Below, in pieces: positions 53,085 through 61,528 of a stretch of DNA of 64,000 bases. The stretch is from positions 1,798,001 through 1,862,000 of the forward strand of contig NZ_CP139249.1 of the NCBI RefSeq assembly GCF_034064985.1, in the 5' to 3' direction. Position 1 is the first letter of the stretch. Each line of letters starts with the position of its first letter. The notes beneath the pieces were generated by a model, which worked only from the letters and a program-made list of their open reading frames with translations, searched no databases and was not told where the DNA came from. Origin of the DNA: Acinetobacter pittii (lineage in GTDB: Bacteria; Pseudomonadota; Gammaproteobacteria; Pseudomonadales; Moraxellaceae). The translations under genes were made by a program, and so were the position numbers.

Positions 53085-54409
53085 AAGGGATGAAGCCATT
53101 TAATACTCGGTTTTTAACACTTCGACACGCCTTGTATTTAGGCGTGTTGGTTGTGTCGAATACACATGCCATGACTTTAGACGAGGCTTTGTCTGCCAGT
53201 TTAAGGCATGAAAGTCAGCTTGAAGTGAGCCGTTTAAGCGTGAACCAGTCCACCGCAATGCTTGAGCAAGCCAAACAGCGTGATGGACTTAAAGTCAATT
53301 TAGTCGGGCAACTGGACTATGAAAGAATAAATACGCCTTCACACGTCCTGTTTCCAACCGAAGGAAACCGTAAAGGCCGAAGTTTGCAATTGCAGGCAGA
53401 TTATCCGATTTATACCTCTGGGCGACACCGTTTAGGAATTGATGTTGCCGAAAGTCAGCTTTCTGCACAAAACCAAGGTTTGTCAGATCAACGATCGGAA
53501 ACCATTTTAAATACCGTGATGGTCTATACCGACGTATTAAAAAAGAAAGCCATTTTAGAACTTAGACAAAAGACCATGGCAAATCTACAACGGTCTTTAT
53601 ATGAGTCGAAACGCCGTTTTGACGTGGGAATGATTACCCGTGCAGACTTGGCTCAGGTTTTGGCGCAAGTTGCTCAAGGCCAAGCCGATATCACACAAGC
53701 CCAATCTAACTTGACCGTAAGCGAAGCACAGTTTTATCAAGTAACGGGTGTAACGCCTGATAACCTTGTTGCCATTAAACAGCTACCTGCTATTCCTGCG
53801 AGCTTAGATGAAATTTTGGCGCAAACCAAAAACCATCCAGCTCTAATGCGTAGCAAATACGAAAAGCAGGCCGCCGAGAAACAATACGCTTTAACTAAAC
53901 GGGAACTGTGGCCAACGGTCATGCTCACCAGCCGTGCCGGAAAGCAAGATGAAGCGAGTTATATTGGTTCTGAAAGTAATAACTATATGGTTGGGGTGCA
54001 GTTGAATGTACCGCTCTATGACGATGGCTTAAATCGCGCCAACGTTAAAAAAGCACAGGCCGATATCGATTTGGCTAACCAAAAAACGCGAAGTCTTGAA
54101 CTAGATTTAAATAAACGTACACGTACCACCTATGCGCAGCTTCAAACCATTCGACAAAATAAAGAAGCATTGGCAAATGCCATAGAAGCAGCATCTATTG
54201 CCTTTGTGTACACCCGTAAAGAGTTTGATGTCGGTACCAAAACCACCTTTGATTTGCTCAATACCGAGCAAAAGTTACTCGATGCACAAACCCAAAAAAC
54301 CGTGAATGACCAAGATGAAGTGGTGTTTGTCTATCAGCTACTCGACCAAATGGGGCGTTTAAATAACTTGGTTCCCACACAGACCGCACAACAGGTGAAT
54401 AATGAATAA
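53081..54409 (+). CDS. TolC-family outer-membrane efflux protein
   Basis: 442 residues. The signal peptide ends near VVSNTHA (about residue 30). Two OEP repeats follow, with the typical MTLDEALSASLRHESQLEVS start and long amphipathic helices (RRFDVGMITRADLAQVLAQV and TRKEFDVGTKTTFDLLNTEQ). It forms the trimeric outer-membrane channel for the EmrAB-like pair in the same operon. ATGA overlap with the GH3-family gene gives the start; it overlaps the next gene by 8 bases. Confidence 0.9.
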   Translation: MKGMKPFNTRFLTLRHALYLGVLVVSNTHAMTLDEALSASLRHESQLEVSRLSVNQSTAMLEQAKQRDGLKVNLVGQLDYERINTPSHVLFPTEGNRKGRSLQLQADYPIYTSGRHRLGIDVAESQLSAQNQGLSDQRSETILNTVMVYTDVLKKKAILELRQKTMANLQRSLYESKRRFDVGMITRADLAQVLAQVAQGQADITQAQSNLTVSEAQFYQVTGVTPDNLVAIKQLPAIPASLDEILAQTKNHPALMRSKYEKQAAEKQYALTKRELWPTVMLTSRAGKQDEASYIGSESNNYMVGVQLNVPLYDDGLNRANVKKAQADIDLANQKTRSLELDLNKRTRTTYAQLQTIRQNKEALANAIEAASIAFVYTRKEFDVGTKTTFDLLNTEQKLLDAQTQKTVNDQDEVVFVYQLLDQMGRLNNLVPTQTAQQVNNE

Positions 54410-55565
54410 AACAAATACACCACTTGCTGACAATACGCTGATTACCCGAGAAGCAACTCTGGCAGATGATCAGGCTTTACGAGATTTAATCGCCGTACCC
54501 ATGACCACTAAAGGCATACAAATTAGCTTTCAGCGCGAACCGAGCTATTTTAGAGCGTCCGACATTGTCTATCGATATAAATTACATGTGTTGATTGAAG
54601 ACACCGAGAGTCAAAAAAATGTCGCTTGTTATAGTAATGGTTACCGCCCGTGTTATGTCGATCGAAACATTCAAAACTTGCGATACGCTGGAGACTTACG
54701 TGTAGATCATAGTTATCGGGGTAAATCACTGGTAAAAGTTCTGGCAAAGCATGTAAAACAGACCATGCATGAACCGAACTATAGTCAAATGATTATTTTT
54801 GATGATAACCACGCGGCGCGCGCTGCCATCCAAACAGGCAAAACGGGAATGCCCGATTATTATGATGAAGGGCTTATAGAAACACTTAGTCTGACGAGTA
54901 CAGGTGCGAAAAGAAAAGTCACGGCTTTTCTAAAGCAGGCTTCTCCGCAGAGTGACATTCAAGAAATCCGTACATGTGTTGCTGAAGCTCAGCATGTGGA
55001 AGCCATGAACCAGTTTATTCGCGACATGGCAGAGTTTTATAACTTTATACCTGCCTATAACTTTGAAGAACTGGCCCAAGGGCATCGGTATTTTTCAGGA
55101 ATAAAACTATCAGACTTTTCACTTTACTTTAAGGGTGAAAAACTGGTGGGCATGTTTGGTTTATGGGATCAGCACAGTATTAAGCAAACCAAAATTTTGC
55201 ATTACAGTTCAGTCATTGGAATTTTTAGACCCGTTTATAACTTGCTAACTCCAATTACCAAAGGTATGCGTTTGCCTAAACTTGGCGACTCTATCAAGTA
55301 CCATGTGCTACATACGCTTATGTGCCATCCAGAAGATTTGGCTTTGCATCATAAAATGCTCGAAGATGCCTATAACAAATCAAAACAGCAAGGCGTTGGG
55401 GTGGTGAGCTTTACGCTTTCACATAAAGACCCGCGCTATCAGTTAAACCAGTTTTATAAAGGTGAACGCTTAACAGGAATGCATGGTTTTATTAGTTATG
55501 AAGGCGACCCAAGACCAAATTTTGATAAAAACTTGATTCCATACTTAGAGGTTGGACGTATTTAA
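54402..55565 (+). CDS. GNAT-family acetyltransferase, probable tandem GNAT
   Basis: 387 residues. The N-terminal GNAT domain has LITREATLADDQALRDLIAV and the acetyl-CoA motif LRVDHSYRGKSLVKVLAKHV (about 100-120). The C-terminal half (about 185-380) looks like a second, divergent GNAT-like fold (FSLYFKGEKLVGMFGLWDQH). It ends the six-gene efflux/GH3 operon, overlapping the TolC-like gene by 8 bases. Probably it modifies the exported compound or gives self-protection; that is inference. Confidence 0.7.
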   Translation: MNKTNTPLADNTLITREATLADDQALRDLIAVPMTTKGIQISFQREPSYFRASDIVYRYKLHVLIEDTESQKNVACYSNGYRPCYVDRNIQNLRYAGDLRVDHSYRGKSLVKVLAKHVKQTMHEPNYSQMIIFDDNHAARAAIQTGKTGMPDYYDEGLIETLSLTSTGAKRKVTAFLKQASPQSDIQEIRTCVAEAQHVEAMNQFIRDMAEFYNFIPAYNFEELAQGHRYFSGIKLSDFSLYFKGEKLVGMFGLWDQHSIKQTKILHYSSVIGIFRPVYNLLTPITKGMRLPKLGDSIKYHVLHTLMCHPEDLALHHKMLEDAYNKSKQQGVGVVSFTLSHKDPRYQLNQFYKGERLTGMHGFISYEGDPRPNFDKNLIPYLEVGRI

Positions 55566-55596
55566 TTTAAAGCTTGAAGTGATACTTTGAATGAAG

Positions 55597-55615
55597 CCCA
55601 CGGAAGTGGGTTTTG
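55597..55615 (+). terminator. Terminator after the efflux/GH3 operon
   Basis: CCCAC / GTGGG with a 4-nt GGAA loop, then TTTT. Short but well placed, 31 bases after the stop. Confidence 0.65.
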
Positions 55616-55797
55616 TCATTTTGAATATGAGCGAGTAAGTTGAAGATCAGTTTATAAAAGAAAATATAGCAATAATTTATAATATAATTATTTAATTTTT
55701 AATGGAAAAGTATTTTAATTTTTATTGATGAGTAGTCACTAAACGTACATATAGCGCAACTACTATACAAAACGAAATTTAAGAACATGGTAGTTAA

Positions 55798-56769
55798 GTG
55801 ATGAAAAAAAGTTTATTGGGCGGCCTTATTCTGTCTTTGTGTACAACTCCAGCTTTTGCACTAAATATTTTATTGGTTAACGATGACGGTCTAACCAGCA
55901 ATGTCAAAGCGCTTTATGATGAATTAAAAGCAAATGGTCATAGCGTGCTTGTGTCTGTACCGTGTTCACCACAAAGTGGCCGTGGTGGCGCAATCGTGAT
56001 GTACAGCTCGACGACGATTACCGCGGATAACGATAAGCAAATTGCGGCTGAAAATGGTTGTCACAATGGTGCAGCACCCGTTGGCGCACCTGCGGCTGGA
56101 ACCTTTACCAAAGCAGGTTATACCAATGGTGACTGGAACTACACGCATGGCACACCAGTGATGGCAACAGTTTATGGACTAGATGTAGTTGCACCAAAAC
56201 GCTGGGGTAAAGCGCCGGACTTAGTTTTATCTGGCCCGAATGAAGGACAAAATGTCGGAAAAGTCGTTGTGCACTCTGGCACGATTGGCAATGTACAGTT
56301 TTCGGCAGGTCGTGGCATTCCGTCTATTGCATTAAGCGCCGATACAAACACGGTAGATGATAAAACGTTAAACAACCCTAACTCTGCAATTGTGGCAAAA
56401 CAAACCGTAGTGTTATTAAAAGAATTACAAGCTAAGGCAGGCAAGGGTCAGTTGTTGCCAAAAGGCATTACGCTAAATGTGAATTTTCCTAAAAATTTAA
56501 CAACCAGCACACCTTTTGCTTTTTCCAAAATTGGAACTTATGACTTATATAAGCTGAAGTTCCAAGTAACTAAGGACAATAAAGGCACTAACCAATTTGG
56601 TCTAGGAATTGATGCGGCACCATCAGCGCCAACCGCAGCTCAAATGTCGGATGAAAGCGCCGTCATGCAAAGCAAAATTGCTGTAACTGCAATGCAAGTT
56701 GCTTATGATCAGCGACCAGCAGCTCAAGAATGGCTCAAAATTCGTTTAAAAAGCCTATTTAACAAGTAA
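55798..56769 (+). CDS. SurE-family 5'/3'-nucleotidase with signal peptide
   Basis: 323 residues. The signal peptide (GGLILSLCTTPAFA, cleavage about residue 20) is unusual, because classical SurE is cytoplasmic and about 250 residues. The SurE core is complete: NDDGLTSNVKALYDEL (metal-binding D-D), the SPCSPQSGRG region, THGTPVMATVYGLDVV and LSGPNEGQNVGKVVVHSGTI. It should dephosphorylate nucleotides or other monophosphates in the periplasm. It is followed 11 bases later by a lipoprotein gene. Confidence 0.85.
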   Translation: MMKKSLLGGLILSLCTTPAFALNILLVNDDGLTSNVKALYDELKANGHSVLVSVPCSPQSGRGGAIVMYSSTTITADNDKQIAAENGCHNGAAPVGAPAAGTFTKAGYTNGDWNYTHGTPVMATVYGLDVVAPKRWGKAPDLVLSGPNEGQNVGKVVVHSGTIGNVQFSAGRGIPSIALSADTNTVDDKTLNNPNSAIVAKQTVVLLKELQAKAGKGQLLPKGITLNVNFPKNLTTSTPFAFSKIGTYDLYKLKFQVTKDNKGTNQFGLGIDAAPSAPTAAQMSDESAVMQSKIAVTAMQVAYDQRPAAQEWLKIRLKSLFNK

Positions 56770-56780
56770 GGGAGAAGACC

Positions 56781-57425
56781 ATGAAACGTTGTTTGTTGGT
56801 TTTACTTCTTGGGTTTGGATTGGCGGCGTGTAATGACAATGATCATGATGACCAAGTCTCGACTGAAAAACCTGCACTAGCTCCGAGCTTAGATGTCGGC
56901 ACTTATATTATTAGTACCGAAACGGATCAAGAGTTACCTATGGCGGGTAAATACTATTCTGGTGCAGATGGTTCTAAATTATTGGTTTTAGATGATGACG
57001 AAAACCGTGCCAAAATTGTGATGAGCTATGACGCAAAAACCAAAGCTTGGCAAAGCAACCAGTCTAATCAAGCGATGAAAGTTGAATTAGCACATTATGA
57101 AAAAATTGATGATCAGAAAATTACGCTGAATCAATTGGTCGGCAATTACGATTTATCATTTTCAGATGGAACAACGGTCAATGCCGAGGTGAATGCACAA
57201 GGCAAAATTGTCTCGAAAGACCCAAATTGTGTGTTTACAGGTGTTATTACTGAAAGCGCATTAGCCAATACTGCAAACTATCAACTGACCGATAACAAGT
57301 GTGATGCGCTAAAAAATAACTCGAAAGGTTATGTTGTGATAGATGAAGATTTAGAACCTATGAGTTTTAGGCTTGTATCTGACACGGTTGCATCAAAAGA
57401 CATTTGGGCATTTGCACAATCTTAA
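56781..57425 (+). CDS. Lipoprotein of unknown function
   Basis: 214 residues with a lipobox LAAC (CLLVLLLGFGLAACNDNDHD). The mature part is acidic and beta-rich with repeated short strand motifs (KYYSGADGSKLLVLDDDENR, NYDLSFSDGTTVNAEVNAQG). Two cysteines near residues 152 and 176 may pair. It is probably co-transcribed with the exported SurE gene (gap 11 bases, GGGAGAAG ribosome site). No family recognised. Confidence 0.75.
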   Translation: MKRCLLVLLLGFGLAACNDNDHDDQVSTEKPALAPSLDVGTYIISTETDQELPMAGKYYSGADGSKLLVLDDDENRAKIVMSYDAKTKAWQSNQSNQAMKVELAHYEKIDDQKITLNQLVGNYDLSFSDGTTVNAEVNAQGKIVSKDPNCVFTGVITESALANTANYQLTDNKCDALKNNSKGYVVIDEDLEPMSFRLVSDTVASKDIWAFAQS

Positions 57426-57429
57426 ACAC

Positions 57430-57460
57430 AAAAGGCAACGGATTCATTTCGTTGTCTTTT
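57430..57460. terminator. Terminator between lipoprotein and HD-domain genes
   Basis: AAAGGCAACG / CGTTGTCTTT with one G-T pair, 9-nt loop, T-rich flank. It lies between convergent genes. Confidence 0.7.
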
Positions 57461-57900
57461 CATCCCAACCTATCTTGCGCCGTTGAAACAATCAACATGG
57501 TTTGAAGATAATAATCTACTCGTGATTGATTATTTTCTTTATGTGAGTTATGCGCATTAAAGGCTGCATCATGAAGTTTCACGACTCGAGCGATCGGATT
57601 CAAACTACAACGAATTAAATATTCTTCGCGTGTTTCAGGTTCTCGTTTAGTTAATGCATCAACGGCATCACGGACTTCTTTTCCAAATAAACTTTCGATT
57701 TTGGCTAGGGTAAGAGGTGTATCTTCAACGCTATCGTGTAGAAGGGCTGTAATAATATAGACTTCTGAAAATTGGTGCTCGATTAATGAATTGACCACAC
57801 CTTTAATATGGTAATCAAAGTAATCATGAGAACCATACTTTTGACTTTGATGAGATTCTTTTGATAATTTCTCTGCTAATTCAACTTTATTTTGAGTCAT
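57460..57900 (-). CDS. HD-domain hydrolase, RelA/SpoT hydrolase-like (small alarmone hydrolase type)
   Basis: 146 residues forming one HD domain. The metal motif is ALLHDSVEDTPLTLAKIESL (HDxxED type), and the N-terminal KYGSHDYFDYHIKGVVNSLI replaces the classical substrate histidine region. The C-terminal ARVVKLHDAAFNAHNSH matches the VKLADRxxN helix of RelA/SpoT. It could hydrolyse (p)ppGpp or related nucleotides. No synthetase domain is present. It begins a leftward unit alone. Confidence 0.7.
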   Translation of the reverse strand: MTQNKVELAEKLSKESHQSQKYGSHDYFDYHIKGVVNSLIEHQFSEVYIITALLHDSVEDTPLTLAKIESLFGKEVRDAVDALTKREPETREEYLIRCSLNPIARVVKLHDAAFNAHNSHKENNQSRVDYYLQTMLIVSTAQDRLG

Positions 57901-58213
57901 TTTTTGCTCTTATTAATTTAAGTATATGACACGGCCTAATGGGCGAGATGGGTAGCTTAAGTCATAATTTTATACTGAATACTTAAGTTAGGCATAAGAG
58001 TAATCGTTCATTTTTATTTATTCATTCTTGTTTGATAAGAACAAAACCGACCTTAAATTTTTTCAACTTTAAAATTTAACTTAATGATATAAAAGCAGAT
58101 TGTAAATATTACTTAAGAATATCCTTAATTATGTAATTAAATGAAAAATAATAATTATTTAAATATTTTCTAGCCAATTTCACATTGACACTTCAAATAT
58201 TGGAGATTACCAT
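57901..58213. other. AT-rich intergenic region, nothing recognised
   Basis: 313 bases, very AT-rich, between the divergent HD gene and the structured GC-richer segment. No repeat, RNA or promoter could be singled out. Confidence 0.4.
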
Positions 58214-58504
58214 TTGCGGGCTGGCCTACATTGCCAGGCAGTTTTGACAGACTGCTATACGACCGCATCAGGATTATTTCTTCTGAGGAATAGTCTTATG
58301 TGTAAGCTCCTCGTTCCCTCCCGTAGCGGTAGGACGGGAGAGGGACACCCTCGGGTGTGCTGGCGTCGTACCAGTCTGTCAACCCTCTTTCGTTCTGCCA
58401 CCATAATTCTAATGCCTTGGCAGAACTCCATATATAAGGAGTTGGCTTTGTACATTCATCATTTCTTGGCAGCCATTGCCAAAAGCTATAACAACACGGC
58501 TTAA
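58214..58504 (+). CDS. Icd/Ash-like short ORF overlapping a structured RNA
   Basis: 96 codons starting at a GTG/TTG-type codon rather than an ATG (TTTGCGGGCT context), Cys-rich at the N-terminus (RAGLHCQAVLTDCYTTASGL) and ending FLAAIAKSYNNTA. The style recalls Icd-like/Ash proteins encoded over the immunity RNA region of P4-type satellites, where the RNA may matter more than the protein. GC is clearly higher than in the flanks. Whether it is translated is uncertain; family recognition is weak. Confidence 0.3.
   Translation: MRAGLHCQAVLTDCYTTASGLFLLRNSLMCKLLVPSRSGRTGEGHPRVCWRRTSLSTLFRSATIILMPWQNSIYKELALYIHHFLAAIAKSYNNTA
58244..58443. ncRNA. Strongly structured RNA-like segment
   Basis: An 11-bp perfect outer inverted repeat (TTGACAGACTG at 58244-58254, CAGTCTGTCAA at 58372-58382) encloses two hairpins. 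These are CTCCCGT / ACGGGAG (58318-58324 / 58334-58340) and ACACC-CTCG-GGTGT (58345-58358). Two further repeats follow: GTTCTGCCA / TGGCAGAAC (58392-58400 / 58418-58426) and AACTCC / GGAGTT (58424-58429 / 58438-58443). The last two cannot both form fully, so alternative folds are possible. This resembles phage immunity RNA regions, by inference. Confidence 0.45.
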
Positions 58505-58697
58505 AACATTTAACGCAGCTTGATCGCCATAAGGCTTTTTCAGGCTTTAGCTCGTTATTACTTAAAACTTAGACAATTCAAACTTGAGATGTGCTGTGCA
58601 CAGTCTTTACGGCTTTGCTATGCCTTTTTTCTCCCAAAAGACAGCGGTTTTTATATCTCATTTATATACAACAATAATTTTTTATAACGGTAAAAAT

Positions 58698-59246
58698 ATG
58701 CCAAAAATAGTTCTCCCAACACGTGCAGTACAAGTCGTAAATAAATCAATTGAGTTATTTCACTACAATGGGTTTCATCTAGTCGGCATCGACAGACTTG
58801 TGAAAGAGTGTGAAGTGACCAAAGCGACTTTTTATAACTACTTTCACTCTAAAGAACGGTTGATTGAAATCTGCCTGATTGTGCAAAAAGAGCGCCTAAA
58901 AGAAAAAGTGATTTCATTGGTTGAATATGACCGCAGCACAAACGCAATCGATAAACTCAAAAAACTCTATCTTTTACACACAGACCTAGACGGGCTGTAT
59001 TACTTATTATTTAAAGCTATTTTTGAAACAAAACTGACCCATCCAAAAGCGTACATAACCGCCGTGCGATATAGAACATGGCTCACCAACGAAATCTATA
59101 GCCTGCTTAGAGTCCTTAACTCCGATGTTTCCTTTACCGATGCCAAATTATTTTTATATATGATCGAAGGCGTAATTATTCAGCGTTTAAGTTTGGGTGA
59201 AGTTGATGAAAGGGTATTGGAGGTGTTTTTATTACAGTTTAGGTAA
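58698..59246 (+). CDS. TetR-family transcriptional regulator
   Basis: 182 residues from the ATG at 58698. The N-terminal helix-turn-helix is clear (FHYNGFHLVGIDRLVKECEV, then TKATFYNYFHSKERLIEICL). The C-terminal domain is helical with no recognised ligand. An earlier in-frame start at 58584 would add 38 residues that do not fit the family. It follows the structured segment and may be part of the same mobile module, or control a gene elsewhere. Confidence 0.83.
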   Translation: MPKIVLPTRAVQVVNKSIELFHYNGFHLVGIDRLVKECEVTKATFYNYFHSKERLIEICLIVQKERLKEKVISLVEYDRSTNAIDKLKKLYLLHTDLDGLYYLLFKAIFETKLTHPKAYITAVRYRTWLTNEIYSLLRVLNSDVSFTDAKLFLYMIEGVIIQRLSLGEVDERVLEVFLLQFR

Positions 59247-59548
59247 TTTATTTCATTTAAATAACTTTGAGAAGAAAGATGATTACTCAATTTTTTAAGA
59301 AAAGACGACTTGAATTTATTTGTATTCGATAAACATGAAGATGATGTGTTTTTCACTACTTTAGATGTATTTCCTGCTTAAATCCTTCAAGATTATAGTG
59401 TCTGAGTTTAATACATCTTCTTTTTAGAGTATGTTTGAGTGAACTTCAAAAAAGTACGCTTGAGAATAGTTGCCTTTAAACAAGCACAGCTATTTGCTTC
59501 CAATCAAAAAAATTAATAAACTGAACTTTTTATTAATGAGAATAAAAA
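59247..59548. other. Intergenic region with a possible gene remnant
   Basis: 302 AT-rich bases. Around 59279-59381 a short frame reads MITQFFKKRR from one register and LNLFVFDKHEDDVFFTTLDV in another, which looks like a small frameshifted gene fragment. No other structure is seen. Confidence 0.3.
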
Positions 59549-59764
59549 ATGAAGCTTTACGAAAAGTTGATTCAAGCAAAAGGTACGGATGGAAGCATTT
59601 TAGAAGTTGTTGCTTTATGTAGTGCTGTGAAATCTATATCAATAGATCAGCCAACGGAATATAACTTTATTCCACAGTATGTATTAATCGACAAAAAAAG
59701 AATTCAAATAGAAGGATTAGGTTATTTTTATCATCCGGATACTGGAGTAGCTTATGAAATCTAA
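59549..59764 (+). CDS. Small hypothetical protein, 71 aa
   Basis: 71 residues, soluble, no signal peptide (MKLYEKLIQAKGTDGSILEV). A conserved-looking ending with a hydrophobic-aromatic strand pattern (IEGLGYFYHPDTGVAYEI) suggests a compact beta domain. No family is recognised. The upstream sequence has no strong ribosome site (GAGAAT). It is on the same strand as the HNH-like gene but 220 bases apart. Confidence 0.4.
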   Translation: MKLYEKLIQAKGTDGSILEVVALCSAVKSISIDQPTEYNFIPQYVLIDKKRIQIEGLGYFYHPDTGVAYEI

Positions 59765-59986
59765 AAATTATCTAATTGTATTTTTTATATATTAAGTGCA
59801 AGACATTCAGATGAGATTCTCCAATAAATGACGGGCATCCCAGTCAGTCTATATGGTGACGTTGAACAGCATTGTCTAATTATGAGGATATTTGGTTTGA
59901 ATCATTTAAGATTTTTTTGTTTTTATTAATTATTTAAATTCTAGTATTATTAAACTTTAGGTTTTAAATAAAAATTTGGTGAAAAG

Positions 59987-61048
59987 TTGACTCAAGATAG
60001 AAAGAAAATAGTTGAAGTAGGGGCCGCTTTTCTAAAGCGTTATTCTGTAGAAATGTGTTTAGCAGAAAATTTAACACGAATAGAATGTGAAGGGAAAATT
60101 ATTAATTCTCATACAGTTCCTAAAAGTAGCAGTTTAAAAAAAATTGAAAGGAATGGGCATGTATATTCTTTCGATAAAAAGGACTTACTAGCTTTAAATG
60201 AATCAAAAGGAAAAATTCTGCCCCAGTTAAATGGAATTAATAAAGCTTCCACATTTAAGGGGTTCTGTGGGAAACATGATAGAGCCTTATTTGCACCCAT
60301 TGAAATAAGTGATTTTATAGGAAGTCCTGAGCAGTGTTTTCTGTTGTTTTATCGAGCATATGCTAAAGAAGTATATAATAAAAAGATTAACTATAATGAT
60401 CGAGAGACTAACTATAAGATTTTGGAATCAAATGAAAAAATACCATTTCAAACAAAAATATTATTAAAAAGCTATTTGGATGATCACTTTACCGGTATGA
60501 GAATTGCTATTGATGATATTAGTAGACTTAAACCTTTAATGGATGAAATTCTAGAAAACCAAGAATATGCTAAAGTTAAGGCTTTAATTATAGAATTTGA
60601 TGAGACATTACCGTTTATGGTTAGCGGTGCAGTATATCCAGAACAAGGCTTTGATGGGAAAATAATTCAAGATCTATTAGCAAGGGATTTTAATCCATTT
60701 TATTCTCTAGGTTGTACAAGTTTCTCTAGTAACGATAAGGGTTATTTTGTTTTTACATGGCTCAATATTGAGAATAATCCCATTGATAAATTTATTGATT
60801 CATTTTTAAATATTAAAGATAATTACAAGTTTAACCATTTATTAAAAATGACATTTCATTTTTTTGAAAATATTTTTATGTCACCTGAGTGGTGGGAGAG
60901 CTTAGGTAAAGAACACAATGAATATCTTATTAATACTATGAATCGAAATATTAACCCTTTTTTAAAAAGGCTAAAACACCCTCTTAAATATGATGGTTAT
61001 AGATTGCCTAATATAAGATTTAAAGAAATAAGAAAGGTAAATTTTTAA
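59987..61048 (+). CDS. HNH-like or zinc-binding protein of unknown function
   Basis: 353 residues from a TTG at 59987; no ATG is available before the conserved part. The N-terminal region has CEGKIINSHTVPKS (about 34-47) and TFKGFCGKHDRALFAPIE (about 89-106). These Cys/His groups with a central SH resemble HNH-type or treble-clef sites in single-gene hypothetical proteins. The remainder has no recognised motif. It is followed by a strong terminator. Its place between a TetR gene and a STAND NTPase makes an accessory or defence role possible. Confidence 0.5.
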   Translation: MTQDRKKIVEVGAAFLKRYSVEMCLAENLTRIECEGKIINSHTVPKSSSLKKIERNGHVYSFDKKDLLALNESKGKILPQLNGINKASTFKGFCGKHDRALFAPIEISDFIGSPEQCFLLFYRAYAKEVYNKKINYNDRETNYKILESNEKIPFQTKILLKSYLDDHFTGMRIAIDDISRLKPLMDEILENQEYAKVKALIIEFDETLPFMVSGAVYPEQGFDGKIIQDLLARDFNPFYSLGCTSFSSNDKGYFVFTWLNIENNPIDKFIDSFLNIKDNYKFNHLLKMTFHFFENIFMSPEWWESLGKEHNEYLINTMNRNINPFLKRLKHPLKYDGYRLPNIRFKEIRKVNF

Positions 61049-61052
61049 TCTG

Positions 61053-61077
61053 AACCCACCATCTGGTGGGTTTTTTA
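61053..61077 (+). terminator. Terminator after the HNH-like gene
   Basis: AACCCACC / GGTGGGTT with a 4-nt loop, then TTTT. Confidence 0.9.
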
Positions 61078-61248
61078 TTAAGAGCAATTTATGAAAAATA
61101 TTTACCGCTCAAGGTGAGTGACTTTACACCAAGTGAATCCACACGTTCATTTATGCCGGAAGATTATTTGAAATATGTCAACGATCGCTTGGGTAAAGCA
61201 TATCAGGTACATCAGTACTACGCAACATCTCATAAAGGTGATGTGTAG
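61078..61248 (+). pseudogene. C-terminal gene fragment
   Basis: An open frame with no start codon of its own outside the terminator hairpin. It encodes a plausible protein end (AIYEKYLPLKVSDFTPSEST, then MPEDYLKYVNDRLGKAYQVH). Codon use looks more like a core gene than its neighbours. It is probably the tail of a gene cut by insertion or deletion of the island. The family is not recognised. Confidence 0.35.
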
Positions 61249-61528
61249 TTCACTAGGGTAAATATAAAAGTGTAATGACAACTTATAGGAAGCTTTCTAG
61301 AGAATTACTCTAGCTAAGATTAGAAATAGGGTTCAGTCAGTTTAAGTTATTAAGAGCGCCAAGGCCTAGTAAGTTGCTTGACCAACAGATGCAGTTGAAG
61401 AAGCTTTTAATAATTCAGTGTAGTGACGCGTAAAGAACTAGCTACAACACAGAGCAGAAAATTTCATATAAAATACAATTTTTTAATCAATAACTTGTAG
61501 TTGCTGTTAATAAGCCATTAGGATTGAT

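Noticed and set aside
58584..58697. Longer N-terminus for the TetR gene
   Set aside because: TetR proteins begin shortly before the helix-turn-helix; the extra 38 residues come from the structured non-coding segment.
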